This document shows, one piece after another, positions 40,748-53,515 of a stretch of 64,000 nt of DNA. Position 1 is the stretch's first letter, and each line of letters starts with the position of its first letter. Source of the DNA: Zasmidium citrigriseum (lineage: Eukaryota > Ascomycota > Dothideomycetes > Mycosphaerellales > Mycosphaerellaceae); contig NHNW01000005.1 in NCBI GenBank assembly GCA_002786025.1, forward strand, positions 124,001 through 188,000, read 5' to 3'. A program made the position numbers and the translations under genes. The notes beneath the pieces are model-generated. The model had not been told where the DNA came from. It made no database searches and was given only the letters and a program-made list of their open reading frames with translations.

Positions 40748-43700
40748 GGCTTGGTGTTGCTCGCCTCGAGATGCACTGCAGGTCGTCAACATGTTACGAG
40801 GCTTGGGCAGTGCGTGTTCGCCACTCGATGCCATGAAACTGTATTTCGCCCGCATTAGCAGCTGTGCATGTCCGCCAACCGAAGGACTCAGGAATTGATC
40901 GCCAGCCTCCGCCAAACGTCGTTCGCATGGTTAATGGGTGTAGTTGGAAGTGCATGAAGGAATGCAGCAAGAGAGAAAGTAAGAGTTGACGGCAACATCC
41001 ATCTGACTTACATGTCATCGCGGACTGTCGGGCCTCACGGCTTTCCTGCCGTGGTGAACTGCGTTGGCGCAACGGCAGCGGTGTGTGGCAGAGTTGGACT
41101 TTGTTGACTATAGACATGGATCTTTCTGTTATCGACCAGGACGCTAAGGCGCGGCGGCAACGTTCATCACGTCTGAGACAGGTACGAGGCCACGGTCTCC
41201 CTGATGGAAAAGACTTTGACACAACAAAATTTCCGATGGCTGCACGGCAATATGTGGTCTTTTCCGTAACGTTTGCTCTTTCTTCTTCCGACTTCTGCTG
41301 CATTGCGTTTTCTGCGTCAAAGTCTCGTCATCCTGCCTGCAGAGTGGATTGCTCCCAGACCGCCGGCATGGGATGGGCCTGCAACTGCACGCTCGGGTCT
41401 TCTCTGCATTGGAATTGAAGGACCAAGGTCCTTTGTCGGGTCGGAGCTATATCCGGTCGGGCATCAACCAGCATGAGCGTGGCCAGACGCCTTAACGCCA
41501 CAGTCTTGCGTCGACGGCGTGCGCCCCATACTGCCATCGTGGTGTTGCAAGCGGGCCGGTAGCGGGGTGGAGAAAAGGAATTGTGAAACACTGGCATTTT
41601 CCACAAGGTGACGCCGGTGTGGCTGGTGAGCTCTAATGATCTTCACAGAAGCTGCTTCGTTTGGAGGGACGGTCTGATGACCTTATGCAGGACCGCGTCA
41701 GCTTAGAAGGGTTCGAGAACGGATTGACAGCACAGAGGACTGTGTTGTTGGACTGTAATGTGCCACACATGAGGGGTAGAGGACGAGGAGCTGCTGCGCC
41801 ACATTGTGAGGAACGATTTGCGCGAGCGAGCACTGCGAGCTTCTTCAGCCTTGTGCTTTCGGTATCGAACGAGCAACCGACAAGCATCAGTCGGCAAAAA
41901 ACTCCGAGTTATCGCTGATGATGGAGATGGAATGCTCGTGCTAGCGAGAAGATTCTGTACCACCTTTGCGCTTCGGCCATCATCATCGCGACGGGGTTTT
42001 TCGAGCACAGTCGTTGCGTCGCAACGGATATTGCAGAGTCGGTCAAGTGCCCCACTGGTTGGTCACCATGATCGTCGATCCGGAGAGCATCGCAGAGCGC
42101 ACATCACGAACTTTTTTTCGTCTTTCTAAACGACGAACACAGTGACTGTGCTTCTCTGGTATCGGTGTCGCCGTTTCGCTACTCGCCTGCGCGTTCAATC
42201 ATTGCGAAGAAATTTCGCAACACCGCGCGAGACACACGCGCGTTTGATTGACCAAGGGCGGGGGAAGTATCTTTGTATCGAAGGCAAAGAATCTTCCAAG
42301 ACGCGCGCGAGGGATTTACTTGTCGGAAGACAGCCTTCAACAACGTGCTCATCAGCCACTCTTGACCGTTGCCGCCGTCTTTACCATCGCCACGGAGCGA
42401 TAGATAGGGTCCAGAAGCGTTGCCTTCATTTCGGCTAGCTTCAACGTTGAACGAGTCAGATAAAAGTGCCGCGTCGAAGACGAGACGGGCAGCCCTTTGA
42501 TTTCGGAAGGCGGCTACGAATGATGGAGACTTCGTCGATGGTGGTATCAGAGCAACACCGGCTCTGAACTGAAATTCCTCGTAGGAGATCGTGCTCGCAG
42601 TTCTTCGGACGGCGTGCTCCGGCCGAATCGTCCCTACTCACCGGCTACTGGCTATCCGCCCACGCCGGTAGCCGTTGCTGTTGTGTGTCGCAGTCTGGGC
42701 GGGATGTGCTGCAAGGAAGACCCCTTTTGCGGCACTGCGCAGCATCGGACAGATGAAAGGACAGACGACAGGCACGTCACTGACACGCGCTTTGCTGAGA
42801 CGGTGAGAGGTGCTTTTAATCATTCTGCACGGCAGCAGAGACGAGTGCAATTAGGTCACGGCGGGGGTACCACGTTTCTGCCCCAGTCCGGTCGTCATTC
42901 GCCCAGCCGGCAGGGAGGATTCGGAAGGCTCTCTCGCATGCTTCCTTTGGCATTGCGGTGTCTCTGCTGCTGCTAAGTTTGTCGCATCTGACGAGAAGTC
43001 CGAGATGAGGGCAATTCGGGGGAGGGAGGCCATGGCGTGCCCGTCGTATCTCTGCCCACGCCCACGCCCACGCCCACGCCCACTCGGGAAGAAGCAACAA
43101 TGACGGAGGACGGCAGTTGGAGGAGCACGCCTTTTCTGCTGGCGTACCGCATCGTGAGAATCGCCCACGAAGCGGAGACGGAGCATGAGACGAAACGAGC
43201 CACAGTCAGAACGACAGCTAGCGCGGATCGAGGATGGTGAAGAGTGGCATGCAGCGTTAGTGCCTGCGCTGAGGCGCCAGGCCAGACGATACGTGGCACG
43301 GATCCACCGCATACGTGAGATGCCCACTCAGATCAGCACGAGAGAGTACATCGATACTTCGACGCCACTGAGCTGTGGCTGTGCTCGCGAGGCTCCATCA
43401 TTCACTTCGCTTCCATTTGATGGGGCGGGCAACGATAGCGAGCAGAGCTTGACGACGACTGATATGGCCGTGTTCTGGAGCAATCTTCTGGCAGCTTCGC
43501 AGTCCTCTCCGATCGATCGGGCCTTTCTCACTACAAGCGAAGAGCAGATCTCTCTGCCTCTGCGGCCGCGGGAGCGCTGGATGCACGCTAGCGGCCCCTG
43601 GTCTGCGTGTCTGCGCTGCTCCCCGTCCGTCTTATTCATGCAGCGCCCACCTGTGGCTTAACATAATCTCTCTCCCAGTTTCACGGCCGGTACCTTTCTG

Positions 43701-43799
43701 CGCCCAAACACCTGACCACCAGCCCGCCGTGCTCTTTTACATGACCTGCGCGCCTCGCCCTCGCCAGCGGCGCTGCTAGACCGGACGGCGACGACGACC
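40748..43799. other. 3-kb gene-free region upstream of the CP2 factor gene
   Basis: The longest gene-free stretch in the window. Open frames on both strands are short, rich in Arg/Ser/Cys and overlap each other. It contains the CCCACG hexamer repeat (43055-43084), CpG-rich CGCGCG tracts near 42225-42310, and a C-rich leader before 43800. It is probably a long promoter/5' UTR of the regulator gene; an unrecognised non-coding transcript is possible. Confidence 0.45.
43055..43084. repeat. CCCACG hexanucleotide repeat
   Basis: Four exact CCCACG units followed by CCCACT, 30 bp in total, in non-coding DNA about 720 bp before the CP2 factor start codon. Confidence 0.85.
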
Positions 43800-46654
43800 A
43801 TGTTTCGAAACCGGTGAGTCCAACGACCTCGAAGCCTCGCGGACGCTGGGAGAGCAGTTGGAAGCTGGCGCCGCGGCCACGCTGCGCGGTCGTGAGCAGC
43901 CTCCACTGCCACACGATCGGCTTTCCGCGTTGCGCAACGCTGGAACTTTAACGTTGCGGCGTGCGTTGCTAACATCGTCTTTTCTTGCCAGGAGGACGTC
44001 GCAAAAGCCCAGCGACGAGCTGTACCGCAACTTCAAGGCCAATTTCCCGCACATCTCGACGACGAACCCGCAGACGACCAGCGCGCCGGCCCAGGCGCAG
44101 CCGATGACCTCGCTCGCGGAGGCGCTCGACGTGCCGATTAACCCGCGGTAGGCACCTCCCTGTCTGATCGTTGCTGTCCGCTGGACGTCCCCGGCGGAGC
44201 GCTCTGCTGCTGCGTGTGCGTGGCAGGAGGCTGCGCGCCGCTGCTGGGGACGGACCGCTTGTTGTGTTGAGTTGAGAGCGCGACCGCTGATTCCGTGACA
44301 GGACCCTCGACGCCAGTCAGCCGCACGATATCAAGGATGCCGACCCCACCCCACGAGGCTCCAACGAGCCGTGGAATTTTGGTTCCTCTGGCCTCACTCC
44401 CTCCCTAATGGATCCCAACAGCACCTCGTTCAATATGTTCGCCAACCAGCTGCCGGGCTACTACACGCCCACGCCCGGCGGCACCAACACCCTCTACCAC
44501 AGCCAGGCCGGCGACCTGCACACGCCCGGTCTGGGAGTCGGTCTCAACACGCCATTGTCGATGCCCACGTCCGAAGGCGCCTTGCATGCTGGCCAGCAAG
44601 CCGCGCAGTTCAATGGCTTCCAGACGCAACTCCCGCAGCACATTCAACCGCAGCCTTTCCAGAACGTCAACCCTTTCCAGATGCACCATCAACCGCAGGG
44701 CTTCCCACCGCACCAGTTCACGCACCAGAACTCGTTCGAGACGATGGAAGGCCCTGTGGGTGAATCGCCTGTCGACGATCTGGGAATGGACATGGGCATG
44801 AACCATCATCATTCGTCGCCTGAGATGCTCTTCCAGCCGCCCAATCTCCAGAACACGATGCAACCACCTCCTTTACATCCAGGTGCAGAAAAGTACGTCG
44901 ACTGCCCCTTATCTCGTGTCGCGGCGATGCTAACGATGACTAGATTTAGATATCACGTCACACTCAATGCGCCGACAGCCATGATCAAGCACGCAGACGA
45001 AATCCCAGTCACGTACTTGAACAAGGGCCAGGCATACACTCTCAACGTCGTCGACACGCAACTCCAGCAAGGCATGCCCGCTGGAAAGTATCGAACGTTC
45101 GTGCGCGTATCATTCGAGGACGAGCAACAGCGACAGAAGCCGGCAGCCTGCTGGCAGCTTTGGAAAGAAGGCCGCGGCACGAACGAGGCCCACCAAAGAG
45201 GCGGTCGGTTGCAGGCTGTGGAGTACGTCGATTCTGGCCAGACTGGAGGCGCAGAAGATCCAAGCAAACCGAAAATTGAACTTGAAAGTGCGTCGTTTGA
45301 CGGCTTTTGCGTTGTCTGGAGCCCTTCTGCTGGCGCGTCGGAGTGCCCGATCTCGGTCCGATTCAACTTTTTGTCAACCGACTTCAGCCACTCCAAAGGC
45401 GTCAAGGGAATTCCCGTGAGGCTCTGCGCGAAGACTGAAGCGGTTGAAGATCTTGCGATGGGCTCAGCGACACCGACGGGTCCGGAAGTGTGCTATTGCA
45501 AGGTGAAGCTGTTCAGAGATCACGGCGCCGAGCGCAAGCTGTCCAACGATGTCGCGCACGTCAAGAAGACCATCGACAAGCTCAATCAGCAGATTGCACA
45601 GATTGAGTCTGGGATGCGCGACCTTGGGAAGCGGAAACGAAGCGCTTCCATGGCTAAAGGCCTCGACAATCGGCCCGGGAAAGTGCCCAAACACAGGAGA
45701 ACTTGGTCAATGACCTCAGTCACGTCGAATGGCGGCAGGGGTAGCGCTGAAGAGGACTTGCACATGAGGCTTATGACACTGCAGGATATGTTCACTTCGA
45801 CCAGGCCGGCGAGTGTGCTTTACCTGCGCGGCGAAGATGGCGACGATCCAGACGCCTACCCCGTCAAGCTTACAGGAGAACAAGAGCTGGTCAGAGCCGA
45901 CTCTGGAGAGACGTCTGGCAGTTGGGAGAAGCAGAGTCAGACGGGCGCAAACTCGTCTATGGTTTCGCCTACGCCCAGTTCGAACTCGCTCATCGGGAGC
46001 CGGAAAGATTCGACAATGCAACAACCAACGCCTATTGGTGGAGCTTCAAGAGTCAACTCGAATGAGTGGAGGAACAACCCACAAACTGCGACGATGGACA
46101 TCCAGCCTACGATCTCGGAGCATCTCCAGAGCCCTCCTGACGGCAATCCCGTCAAGGTCAAGACCAGATCTCCCAAGGACGGCTCCGTTTCTGGCTGGAT
46201 CGAAGCATTGGGCGTCGATCACAACTACCAACCTCCTCCTGAGCGAACCGTCAAACCAGTGGCATCCTTCTTCGTCCAGCCTCGCGTGGCCGGCATGGCG
46301 CCTGCAGACAACTTCTACCGCGCCATCTACCTCACCCAACGTACCCTCAAAGACTTCACCAACGCCCTCGCGCGCAAGGTCGACATCGAACCCACCGAAG
46401 TCCTGCGCACCTACCGAATCAACCGCGACGGCCTCCACATCCTGTTCGACGACGACTGCATCCGCGAACTGCCCGAGGGCCAGGACATGACAGCGGAATT
46501 CAGCGAGATCTCAGAATACTCCACCACCAATACGCCAGTAGTGAAACCCAAGCGGGAATGGGATGCCGGATCCACCGACATCCAGTGCGATGGCGATTTA
46601 CCCACGGTCGAGAATGTCAATTCCAGCGGTTACGAACTGAAGCTTTTGTTTTGA
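43800..46654 (+). CDS. CP2/Grainyhead-family transcription factor
   Basis: Nuclear DNA-binding protein of 823 aa, from exons 43800-43813, 43992-44147, 44302-44892 and 44944-46654. The 14-nt first exon encodes Met-Phe-Arg-Asn plus part of Arg. Residues about 80-250 are Gln/Pro/His/Asn-rich, a likely activation region. The CP2 domain begins at about residue 254 with Phe-Arg-Tyr-His-Val-Thr-Leu-Asn-Ala-Pro-Thr-Ala. It has Val-Thr-Tyr-Leu-Asn-Lys-Gly-Gln-Ala-Tyr, then Tyr-Arg-Thr-Phe-Val-Arg-Val-Ser-Phe, and later Asp-Phe-Ser-His-Ser-Lys-Gly-Val-Lys-Gly-Ile-Pro-Val-Arg-Leu-Cys. A basic Lys-Arg-Lys-Arg-Ser segment follows. The C-terminus resembles the ubiquitin-like dimerisation region of Grainyhead proteins (Ala-Ile-Tyr-Leu, Leu-Phe-Asp-Asp-Asp-Cys-Ile-Arg-Glu-Leu). 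In Neurospora a grainyhead-like factor controls conidial separation and wall remodelling genes; a similar role here is inference. Confidence 0.92.
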
Positions 46655-49007
46655 AGATAACGAATATGCGACTTTTCCCGGCGTTTCTGGCGAGATGATA
46701 TGGCCAGAGAAACACCGACCACACTCCTTAATACATAATGACGGCGAACGCGATGAGAAACACGAAAGGACGACTCTTCGAAGCGAAATCGTAATTTTCT
46801 ATTCCCCTCCAGTCGAAACGAAGAAAGAAGACGAAAAAGAGTGTACATGAAAGACCTCTCGGACTACTACTCTATCGACCCCCGACCCACTCCCCAACGA
46901 ACTTCGAGATACCAAAGCCCGACCGATATCGAGGCTCTTCTTTTTGACTTTTACAACCTTCTTTGTGATACCCACAATACGCGATTATTTTGGGACGGAA
47001 ATCTATTTGAATCCGCTCTTAGCTACGAGAGACGGACATCGGCACGACATTCGATACAATGGGCTTTGGGTTTTTGCTTCTGCTATTCGAATGAGAAGAC
47101 TACAACTAGGGAATGGGATCGAGCCAGTGGGCAGCAGGTCTGTCTTCGAGGGGCGACTTTTTCACAGAGGCCGAGATTGATCAATAATCGTCGTCTCTCT
47201 CACTGGCGTTCTTGAGATGGAAGGGGACATGGAGTGAGGCGGAGATCATGCGGTTAGTCCTTCAGAGGATGCGATCAGAAACAACAATGGAGATACCCAA
47301 AGAACAACATCCTCAGCAATAGTCACAAATCAGTAATCTACCACATCACCAGCTTCCTGATGATGAGAAGACGTCTCGCGCGAGTCATTCACACCGTTTC
47401 TTTGTTCTCCACTCTATCTCTCCGTCAAAAGAGTCGGGATATCGCTGCGACATTCACCTGTCATAGCTCCTTCGGCTGCATCCTCCCATCCTTCGTATTA
47501 TTCCCCGGTGGCGAGCGAAGAGACCCTTTCCCATCTCCAGAAATCTAGGCTGCAGCATTCCCCCCAACATCTACTCGTCAACACCCCTACCTTGTAAGGC
47601 TGTCACCAGGTTGATCGCAGCCATAGAGGCTGGGCTTCGACGTCCGAACCCGCCTCGTCGGAACTGTACGAAACGTCGTCGGCCCCGAAGGACGCTGCTT
47701 TGAACCCAATTATGAAAGGACCTGCTGGTGCAACGTGGAAGAGCAAGCGGATGATTGGGGATCAGGGCTAGGGTGGGAAGATTAGGCGATTTCCTTCGAA
47801 CATTGGGTTGTGCATTGCTTCATTCTCCGCGGAGGAGGTCGAGAGCGTATGATTGCGTGGGAGGGTTGTGGATGTGAAACGTTTAGGGGACTGTCCGCGG
47901 CTCGCGGCTATAGTAGTAGGGGACTATTCATTTTTCTACCTTGTCGATACTTGTAGGAGATGATGGACATGGTAGATGGTGTCATTGAGATTTCGATTGC
48001 TATTTCTGAGGCTGGTGTGCGGTCTTCTCTCCGTGATGGACAGGGTGACAGATTGATGGAGAGATGAAGGTCGATGATGCTATTCGTGTCTCCGTTACCT
48101 ACCTCACGCCTCACTTGTCGGGCAATGCCAGTCTGACGTGGCACACATTATCGTTCTCGCGAGATGGTTTGGCTTGATAACATACCGAGCATACATGTAC
48201 GAACGAGCGAACGGGATCATCACCATCCACTCAGTGGCAAATTGGACAGAATACATCCATGTGCAATCACACGCGTCCTGCATCGAGCTGATGAACAGTC
48301 ATTGTAGACGACGTGCGGTGTGTGTTGCACACGTTTTCCCCGGCCTGAAGATCAATTGCCATCGTCGGCAACGATCTGCTCTTGCACAGCCACAGAAGAG
48401 GCTTTTCCTTTGGCACAAGGGTCGAGGAGTTGGCGTTCGACGGGGTCTAGACTTTCAGTATGGTGCTCCTTGCCGCGTTGGACATGATGGGTCTTGTGGC
48501 TGCATTTCCGATGCTGCAGCTGCGTTTTTCGTGCGTGGCAGCTCGTGAGGGATGTGGGAGACGGATCGATCGGCTGGAGCCCTTGCGAGAGGAGAAGTGC
48601 CTGATGAGTGTGCCTGATGGATCGGCCCCTTTACCCGGATGATATCCGACCTCACTTGCTGTGGTGGTTGATCGGGTTGTCGGCTAGTTGACAACACAGC
48701 AGTGTGACCGGACTTTTGGAGTACATGATGGCACACTGATGGCGATGTGAGCCTCGATCGTAAAGCTGTTGTCGTAATTGATGCGATCCAATGCATTTTC
48801 CGCAGTTGGATATGAGATTCTTTTCCATCCCCTTTCTCACTGCGCCAACAAGCGTTTTCCTTCAACGAGAATTTTCTTTCTCGGTCCACTCAATGCTCTC
48901 CCATCGCATGATTCCAGTATTTCCAGGCACTTGTACAATCCATTCTACCATCCACATCTTTTACTCCTCTTAACGCGCCCGCGCAGCCCGCGGACTGAAG
49001 TGGAGAT
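46655..49007. other. Convergent gene-free region
   Basis: 2.35 kb between the 3' ends of the CP2 factor gene and the first BTB-like gene. Open frames such as 46841-47215 and 48138-48548 show no family patterns. The A-rich first 200 bp are probably the CP2 3' UTR. Nothing else is recognised. Confidence 0.45.
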
Positions 49008-50120
49008 TCATCTCTCTCGATTTTTCCACATTTCCTCGGGACCGCTATACGGTTCATGGCCATGGTCCAGGAACAAAGCACTCCACGGCCCAACATACTC
49101 AGCACCGGAATTGAAGTAAACATGCTCCGCAGCGGTTACAGCCAGCTCGAATAGAAAGTCTCGTGGCAGCAGATCCCGCGCTGCTGCTTGTTCCGGACTG
49201 TCTCCACTAGGACGCCAGTGGTACGCGAAGACATAAAGTATCCAGTGACGCAGCTGTGCGTGTCGCGGAAGGTTCTCAAATACCTTAGCGACGCTCTGGA
49301 AGGTCGGCAACGGACGGCCGTGCTGTAGCTTTGACTGGGCGACCCTCTCGGCCTCGAGCAATTCCATGATGGCCTTGCAAAGCGGCGGCGAGTCGAATCG
49401 ATCGCCCAGGATGTATAGGTCAATCAGGCAGTTGTATGCGTCTAATTCGGGTTGCTCGGCCGCTTCAACAGTCTCAGATTCGGTGTCCATCTCTTGGAGT
49501 GTTTTCGACCACTTCGCTAGGTATTCTGCGTGCGCTGCATCGCTCGAGTACAGCTGAATGAGAACATTCAGTTGGTAGGCATCAAGTTCGTCTGGTAGAG
49601 AAGTCGGGAATATCTTCTGCACCAAGAGCTCTTCCGACATTTCGTTCACGTCGGCTTCCTCGGCGGAAGGAGGCTCATCCAACTCGAAGCCAGTGTCGTA
49701 TTCGTAGTCAATCCCATCATCTTCCGCAGAGTATTCATCAGGTTCGTGGACACCTCGTCCGTAGCCGTATGGGTCTTCGTAGGCGTCGAAGCTGTTGAGA
49801 TCCCAATAATGTCCTGCCTCGCCCTCCTCATTTTCACCAGATTCTTCACCCATCGGGTCCGGGCTTCCCGGGTCGATCATCACCTTGCCAGTGTAAAGCC
49901 ACGTTATCATCGAACGCATGGCTAGATCTGGAATGTCCTCGATCTCGAAGATGTTGCTAGTCGACTCTACCATCGGAGTGTTGTATGCTGACTTGAAGTA
50001 GCCTAGCTTGTCGCGGAGAAGCTCTTTGTGGACCATATACTTGCGCTTCTCTTGCCCGACCAGAAGAGTTGTGATCTCCGAGTCCAAGACAAGTCCAGGC
50101 GCAAGCGCAAGTTCAGCCAT
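49008..50120 (-). CDS. BTB/POZ-like domain protein, 370 aa
   Basis: Intronless. Residues about 15-80 form a BTB-like fold: Thr-Leu-Leu-Val-Gly, Met-Val-His-Lys-Glu-Leu-Leu, Lys-Leu-Gly-Tyr-Phe-Lys-Ser-Ala-Tyr, then Met-Ile-Thr-Trp-Leu-Tyr-Thr-Gly. Next comes a very acidic Asp/Glu/Tyr/Gly-rich insertion at about residues 88-160. The C-terminal half has the Leu-Tyr-Ile-Leu-Gly-Asp-Arg-Phe-Asp-Ser-Pro-Pro-Leu helix typical of fungal BTB proteins, and His-Trp-Ile-Leu-Tyr-Val-Phe-Ala-Tyr-His-Trp. BTB proteins dimerise and some act as Cullin-3 adaptors, but no substrate-recognition repeat is present, so the role is unknown. A related gene lies at 53878-55011 with the same layout, on the other side of the sugar transporter. 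Confidence 0.85.
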   Translation of the reverse strand: MAELALAPGLVLDSEITTLLVGQEKRKYMVHKELLRDKLGYFKSAYNTPMVESTSNIFEIEDIPDLAMRSMITWLYTGKVMIDPGSPDPMGEESGENEEGEAGHYWDLNSFDAYEDPYGYGRGVHEPDEYSAEDDGIDYEYDTGFELDEPPSAEEADVNEMSEELLVQKIFPTSLPDELDAYQLNVLIQLYSSDAAHAEYLAKWSKTLQEMDTESETVEAAEQPELDAYNCLIDLYILGDRFDSPPLCKAIMELLEAERVAQSKLQHGRPLPTFQSVAKVFENLPRHAQLRHWILYVFAYHWRPSGDSPEQAAARDLLPRDFLFELAVTAAEHVYFNSGAEYVGPWSALFLDHGHEPYSGPEEMWKNRER

Positions 50121-51560
50121 GATCAGAACGGTGGGCCGGTCGCCGCTTCTCGCACAGAGCGACTACAGCTTTAGGTCTCGCGACTCGATTGAATGGCCCA
50201 GTCGATCACCTTTAAAGCGGGGAACGGTGGCTGTGTGTGCGATGGTTGAGAATCTTCGATTTCCTCAATTTTGATCTTGGGCGCGGATTTTGAACCAGAT
50301 GCTTCAAAGAAAGACGGCGAGGAGACGTGATTTCGAGACATACATACCTTGTAGGCGCGAGTCACTGCTTGACGACGACGACGCTGAGAAGTGACAGGTG
50401 CAAGATGGACGCGAAGCAGAGACGTGAGGTGAAGGTCGCGAGAGACGCGTCGCAAAACCTCGAAGGCGCTAGTGGGAGGGCGACCCGGCCCGGTCCTTCC
50501 AGCTGAGCGGAGGTGTCAGGAGCGACCCATTGGCACGGCAATGACCGCCGCTAAGGGATGTTCGTCGAAACATTCACCTGGGTTCTTTCCCTGTTTGCGT
50601 GCCTGCCTTCAATATCGCATTTCGACCATCACATGCAAATTCACAAACTTTCACACGGTATCCTGCAATGAAGATACCACACACAATCCCACTTACAAGA
50701 CAGATATCGTTGAGCCTTCTTGTCTTACAAACATCTCCCTCCACAGGGAAGCACTCACCCGGTCCAAGAAATCGCATCGCCTCCGACGTCACACCAACTC
50801 TCCCATCAGCCATACATACAATCGCATTTACCGCAGCGACATGGGACCCATTCCGTGCCACATCGGCAAGACAGTGGAGGTGGTTCGGACATCGGACGAA
50901 GTCGGCGGCATTGCAGCCTCGCAACATCAAAACCGACACTCTCACATGAAAATGACATCACAGCCCTCAAAACACAAGAAATAAAAGCCCGCCCAACACA
51001 TTGGCGCCACGGCCTTGCACCCCTTCTTTCACAACAAGAAGTCGACAGGCTCGTCAAATCCAGCAACCCGAATGGCTTGCATACTGTCAAGCTCCAGTTT
51101 TTCCTCTTGGCCGGGTCTTGGGCCGAGATTGTCGCGCTCCACGGCATACGTCCCTGCTTTGCAATATCCCATCTCCAGCTGGAGGCACCGACACTCCACC
51201 CCCAAGACTCGCTGGTGGAGTCCGAAGGGTCCTGGACGCCATATGGCTGGTGGAACGGCCACATGGACAAGACGCCGGCCCTTGCAAACGCTGCAAACAT
51301 ATCTACTATACCATACGTCGTGCCTCACGTCCCGTGTTTGGAGGTCTCAGTATCTCTAGGCAAAACTCCACGCTGATGCGGTCTAACGGCGTGGTCGCGG
51401 TGGAGCAATCGCGGGTTGAGTGCTGTTTTCGTAGGAGGCGTTCAGACACCGAGTGTTGCGAGGAATATATATAATACCAGGTTGGTGGTGTGTTTCACTC
51501 TTTTCCCCGTTATCCCCATCCTTTCTTCTTTGCTTTTGTCTGCAGGTCCAGACAGCAACC
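50121..51560. other. Divergent interval upstream of the sugar transporter
   Basis: 1.44 kb between divergent genes, with a strong TATA box at 51466. A 218-codon plus-strand frame at 50720-51376 and opposing minus frames lack family features. The last 80 bp before the ATG are T/C-rich. Confidence 0.45.
51466..51474 (+). promoter_or_regulatory. TATA box of the sugar transporter gene
   Basis: TATATATAA lies 95 nt before the ATG at 51561 and is followed by a T/C-rich leader. This suggests a regulated, inducible promoter. Confidence 0.55.
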
Positions 51561-53515
51561 ATGGGCGTCAAAGTGGCTGAGAATGGCGTTCCCACGTACT
51601 GGGGCCAGTCTGGCCGGATGCTGGGAATGCTCATCACTGCTGTGGCCACGACCGACTTCCTGCTCTTCGGATACGATCAAGGTGTCATGTCTGGTATCAT
51701 CTCCTCCGAGGCCTTCACCAGCGACTTCCCTGAAGTCGAAGGCAACAGTACTTACGAGGGCTTCGTCACCGCAATCTACGCCGTGGGATGTTTCCTGGGA
51801 GCCTGCTTCATCCTGACCTTCGGTGACCACCTGGGCCGACGCAAATCGATCTTCCTGGGAGCGACTGTCATGATCATTGGAGTTATCATCCAGATTGCAG
51901 CGGTACCGGTCGGCAGTGGTGCTACGGCACAGTTCATTGTTGGACGTTGCATCACTGGAGTCGGGAACGGCATCAACACGTCGACTGTGCCAACGTATCA
52001 GGCCGAGTGTTCTCGGTCTCACAACCGTGGCAAGCTCATCTGTATCGAGGGAGGCAATGTTGCCATCGGCACGTTGATTGCGTACTGGATTGATTACGGA
52101 TGCATTTACGGGCCTCACGACTTTGTCTGGCGATTCCCAATTGCCTTCCAGGTATGGAACCAGAAGATTGAAAGTTGCGGGATCTCACGCTGACATTCAC
52201 GACCTAGTGTGTCTTTGCCTTCATCGTCCTCGGTCTCATGATCAATTTGTACGTCCGTTAACTGTCTACCGTAACTTAACTTGGCTGACCACCTTCCAGG
52301 CCCGAAAGCCCTCGATGGCTCATGTACGCCCCACTCACCACCAACTTTTGCTCGTCCTCAGTACTGACTTTCCACAGGACGAAAGACCGCCATGAAGAAG
52401 CTCAACAAGTTCTCGCCGCTTTGGCCGGCAAGCCCGCCTCCGACACCGAAATCCAAGTCCAATCCCAAGTCATCATCGACTCGATCAGAGCCTCGGGCCA
52501 CCATGGCGGTGTCACTCCAGTTTCCGCACTGTTCACAAACGGCAAATCTCAGCACTTCCGCAGGCTGATACTTGGAGCGTCGTCGCAGATGATGCAGCAG
52601 CTTTCTGGATGCAACGCTGTCATCTACTACTTCCCGATCCTGTAAGCCTTCCCCTTGACCGAAACAACACCGGTCACTGACATGGCTGTACAGCTTCCAA
52701 AACTCCATCGGCGTAACCCACAACATGGCCCTGCTCCTCGGCGGCGTCAACATGATCGTCTACTCCATCTTCGCCACAACCTCCTGGTTCGCCGTCGAGC
52801 GGGTCGGCCGGCGCAAGCTCTTCCTCATCGGAACTGTAGGCCAGTGCCTCTCCATGGTGATCGCCTTCGGAGCTTTAATCCCAGGCACTGAGTCTGCGGC
52901 CAAAGGCGCTGCTGTGGGACTCTTCACGTACATTGCGTTCTTTGGCGCTACGTGGTTGCCGCTGCCTTGGCTGTACCCGGCGGAGATTAACCCGTTGAAG
53001 ACGAGGGCGAAGGCGAATGCTACTAGTACTGTGTCGAATTGGGTGCGTATTCCCCTTAGCAAAACATCGTACGATCGCTGACGAGATGACTCTAGCTTCG
53101 GAACTTCTTCATCGTCATGATCACTCCAGTGCTGATCGACAACATCGGCTGGGGTACCTACCTCTTCTTCGCCGCCCTCAACGCCTGCTTCTTCCCCATT
53201 ATCTACTTCTTTGTGCGTTATTACCCTTCCCTTCCTCCACCTCAAGACCACACACTAACGACCTTGCAGTACCCAGAAACAGCTCAACGTTCCCTGGAGG
53301 AGATCGACCTGATCTTCGCCAAGGGCTACTGCGAGAAGATGAACTACGTCCGCGCGGCCAAGGAGTTGCCCAGGATGAGCGAGGAGGAAGTTGATGCCCG
53401 GGCGAGGGAGTATGGCTTCAGTTCTGCAAGTGATGAGGAGGTTGGTGGAGGTTTGAGGAAGACGCAGACTTTTGATGAGAAGGATCGGGATGATGAGAAG
53501 TCGGAGGTGATTTGA
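51561..53515 (+). CDS. Sugar-porter-family (hexose-type) transporter
   Basis: Plasma-membrane MFS sugar:proton symporter, 543 aa. Exons are 51561-52151, 52208-52248, 52300-52323, 52378-52641, 52694-53042, 53096-53212 and 53270-53515; all junctions keep frame, with two tiny exons of 41 and 24 nt. Signatures are Phe-Gly-Tyr-Asp-Gln-Gly-Val in helix 1 and Gly-Asp-His-Leu-Gly-Arg-Arg-Lys after helix 2. Then come Gly-Arg-Cys-Ile-Thr-Gly-Val-Gly-Asn-Gly in helix 4, Pro-Glu-Ser-Pro-Arg-Trp-Leu after helix 6 (assembled across three exons), and Gln-Gln-Leu-Ser-Gly-Cys-Asn-Ala-Val-Ile-Tyr-Tyr in helix 7. Later ones are Val-Gly-Arg-Arg-Lys and a final Pro-Glu-Thr-Ala-Gln-Arg-Ser-Leu-Glu-Glu-Ile-Asp. The Gln-Leu-Ser-Gly motif fits hexose-type porters, but the exact sugar is not deducible. 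It is flanked by two related BTB-like genes. Confidence 0.95.

Noticed and set aside
50720..51376. 218-codon plus-strand frame before the sugar transporter
   Set aside because: His/Pro/Ser-rich, no family features, and opposed by equally long minus-strand frames; treated as upstream region.
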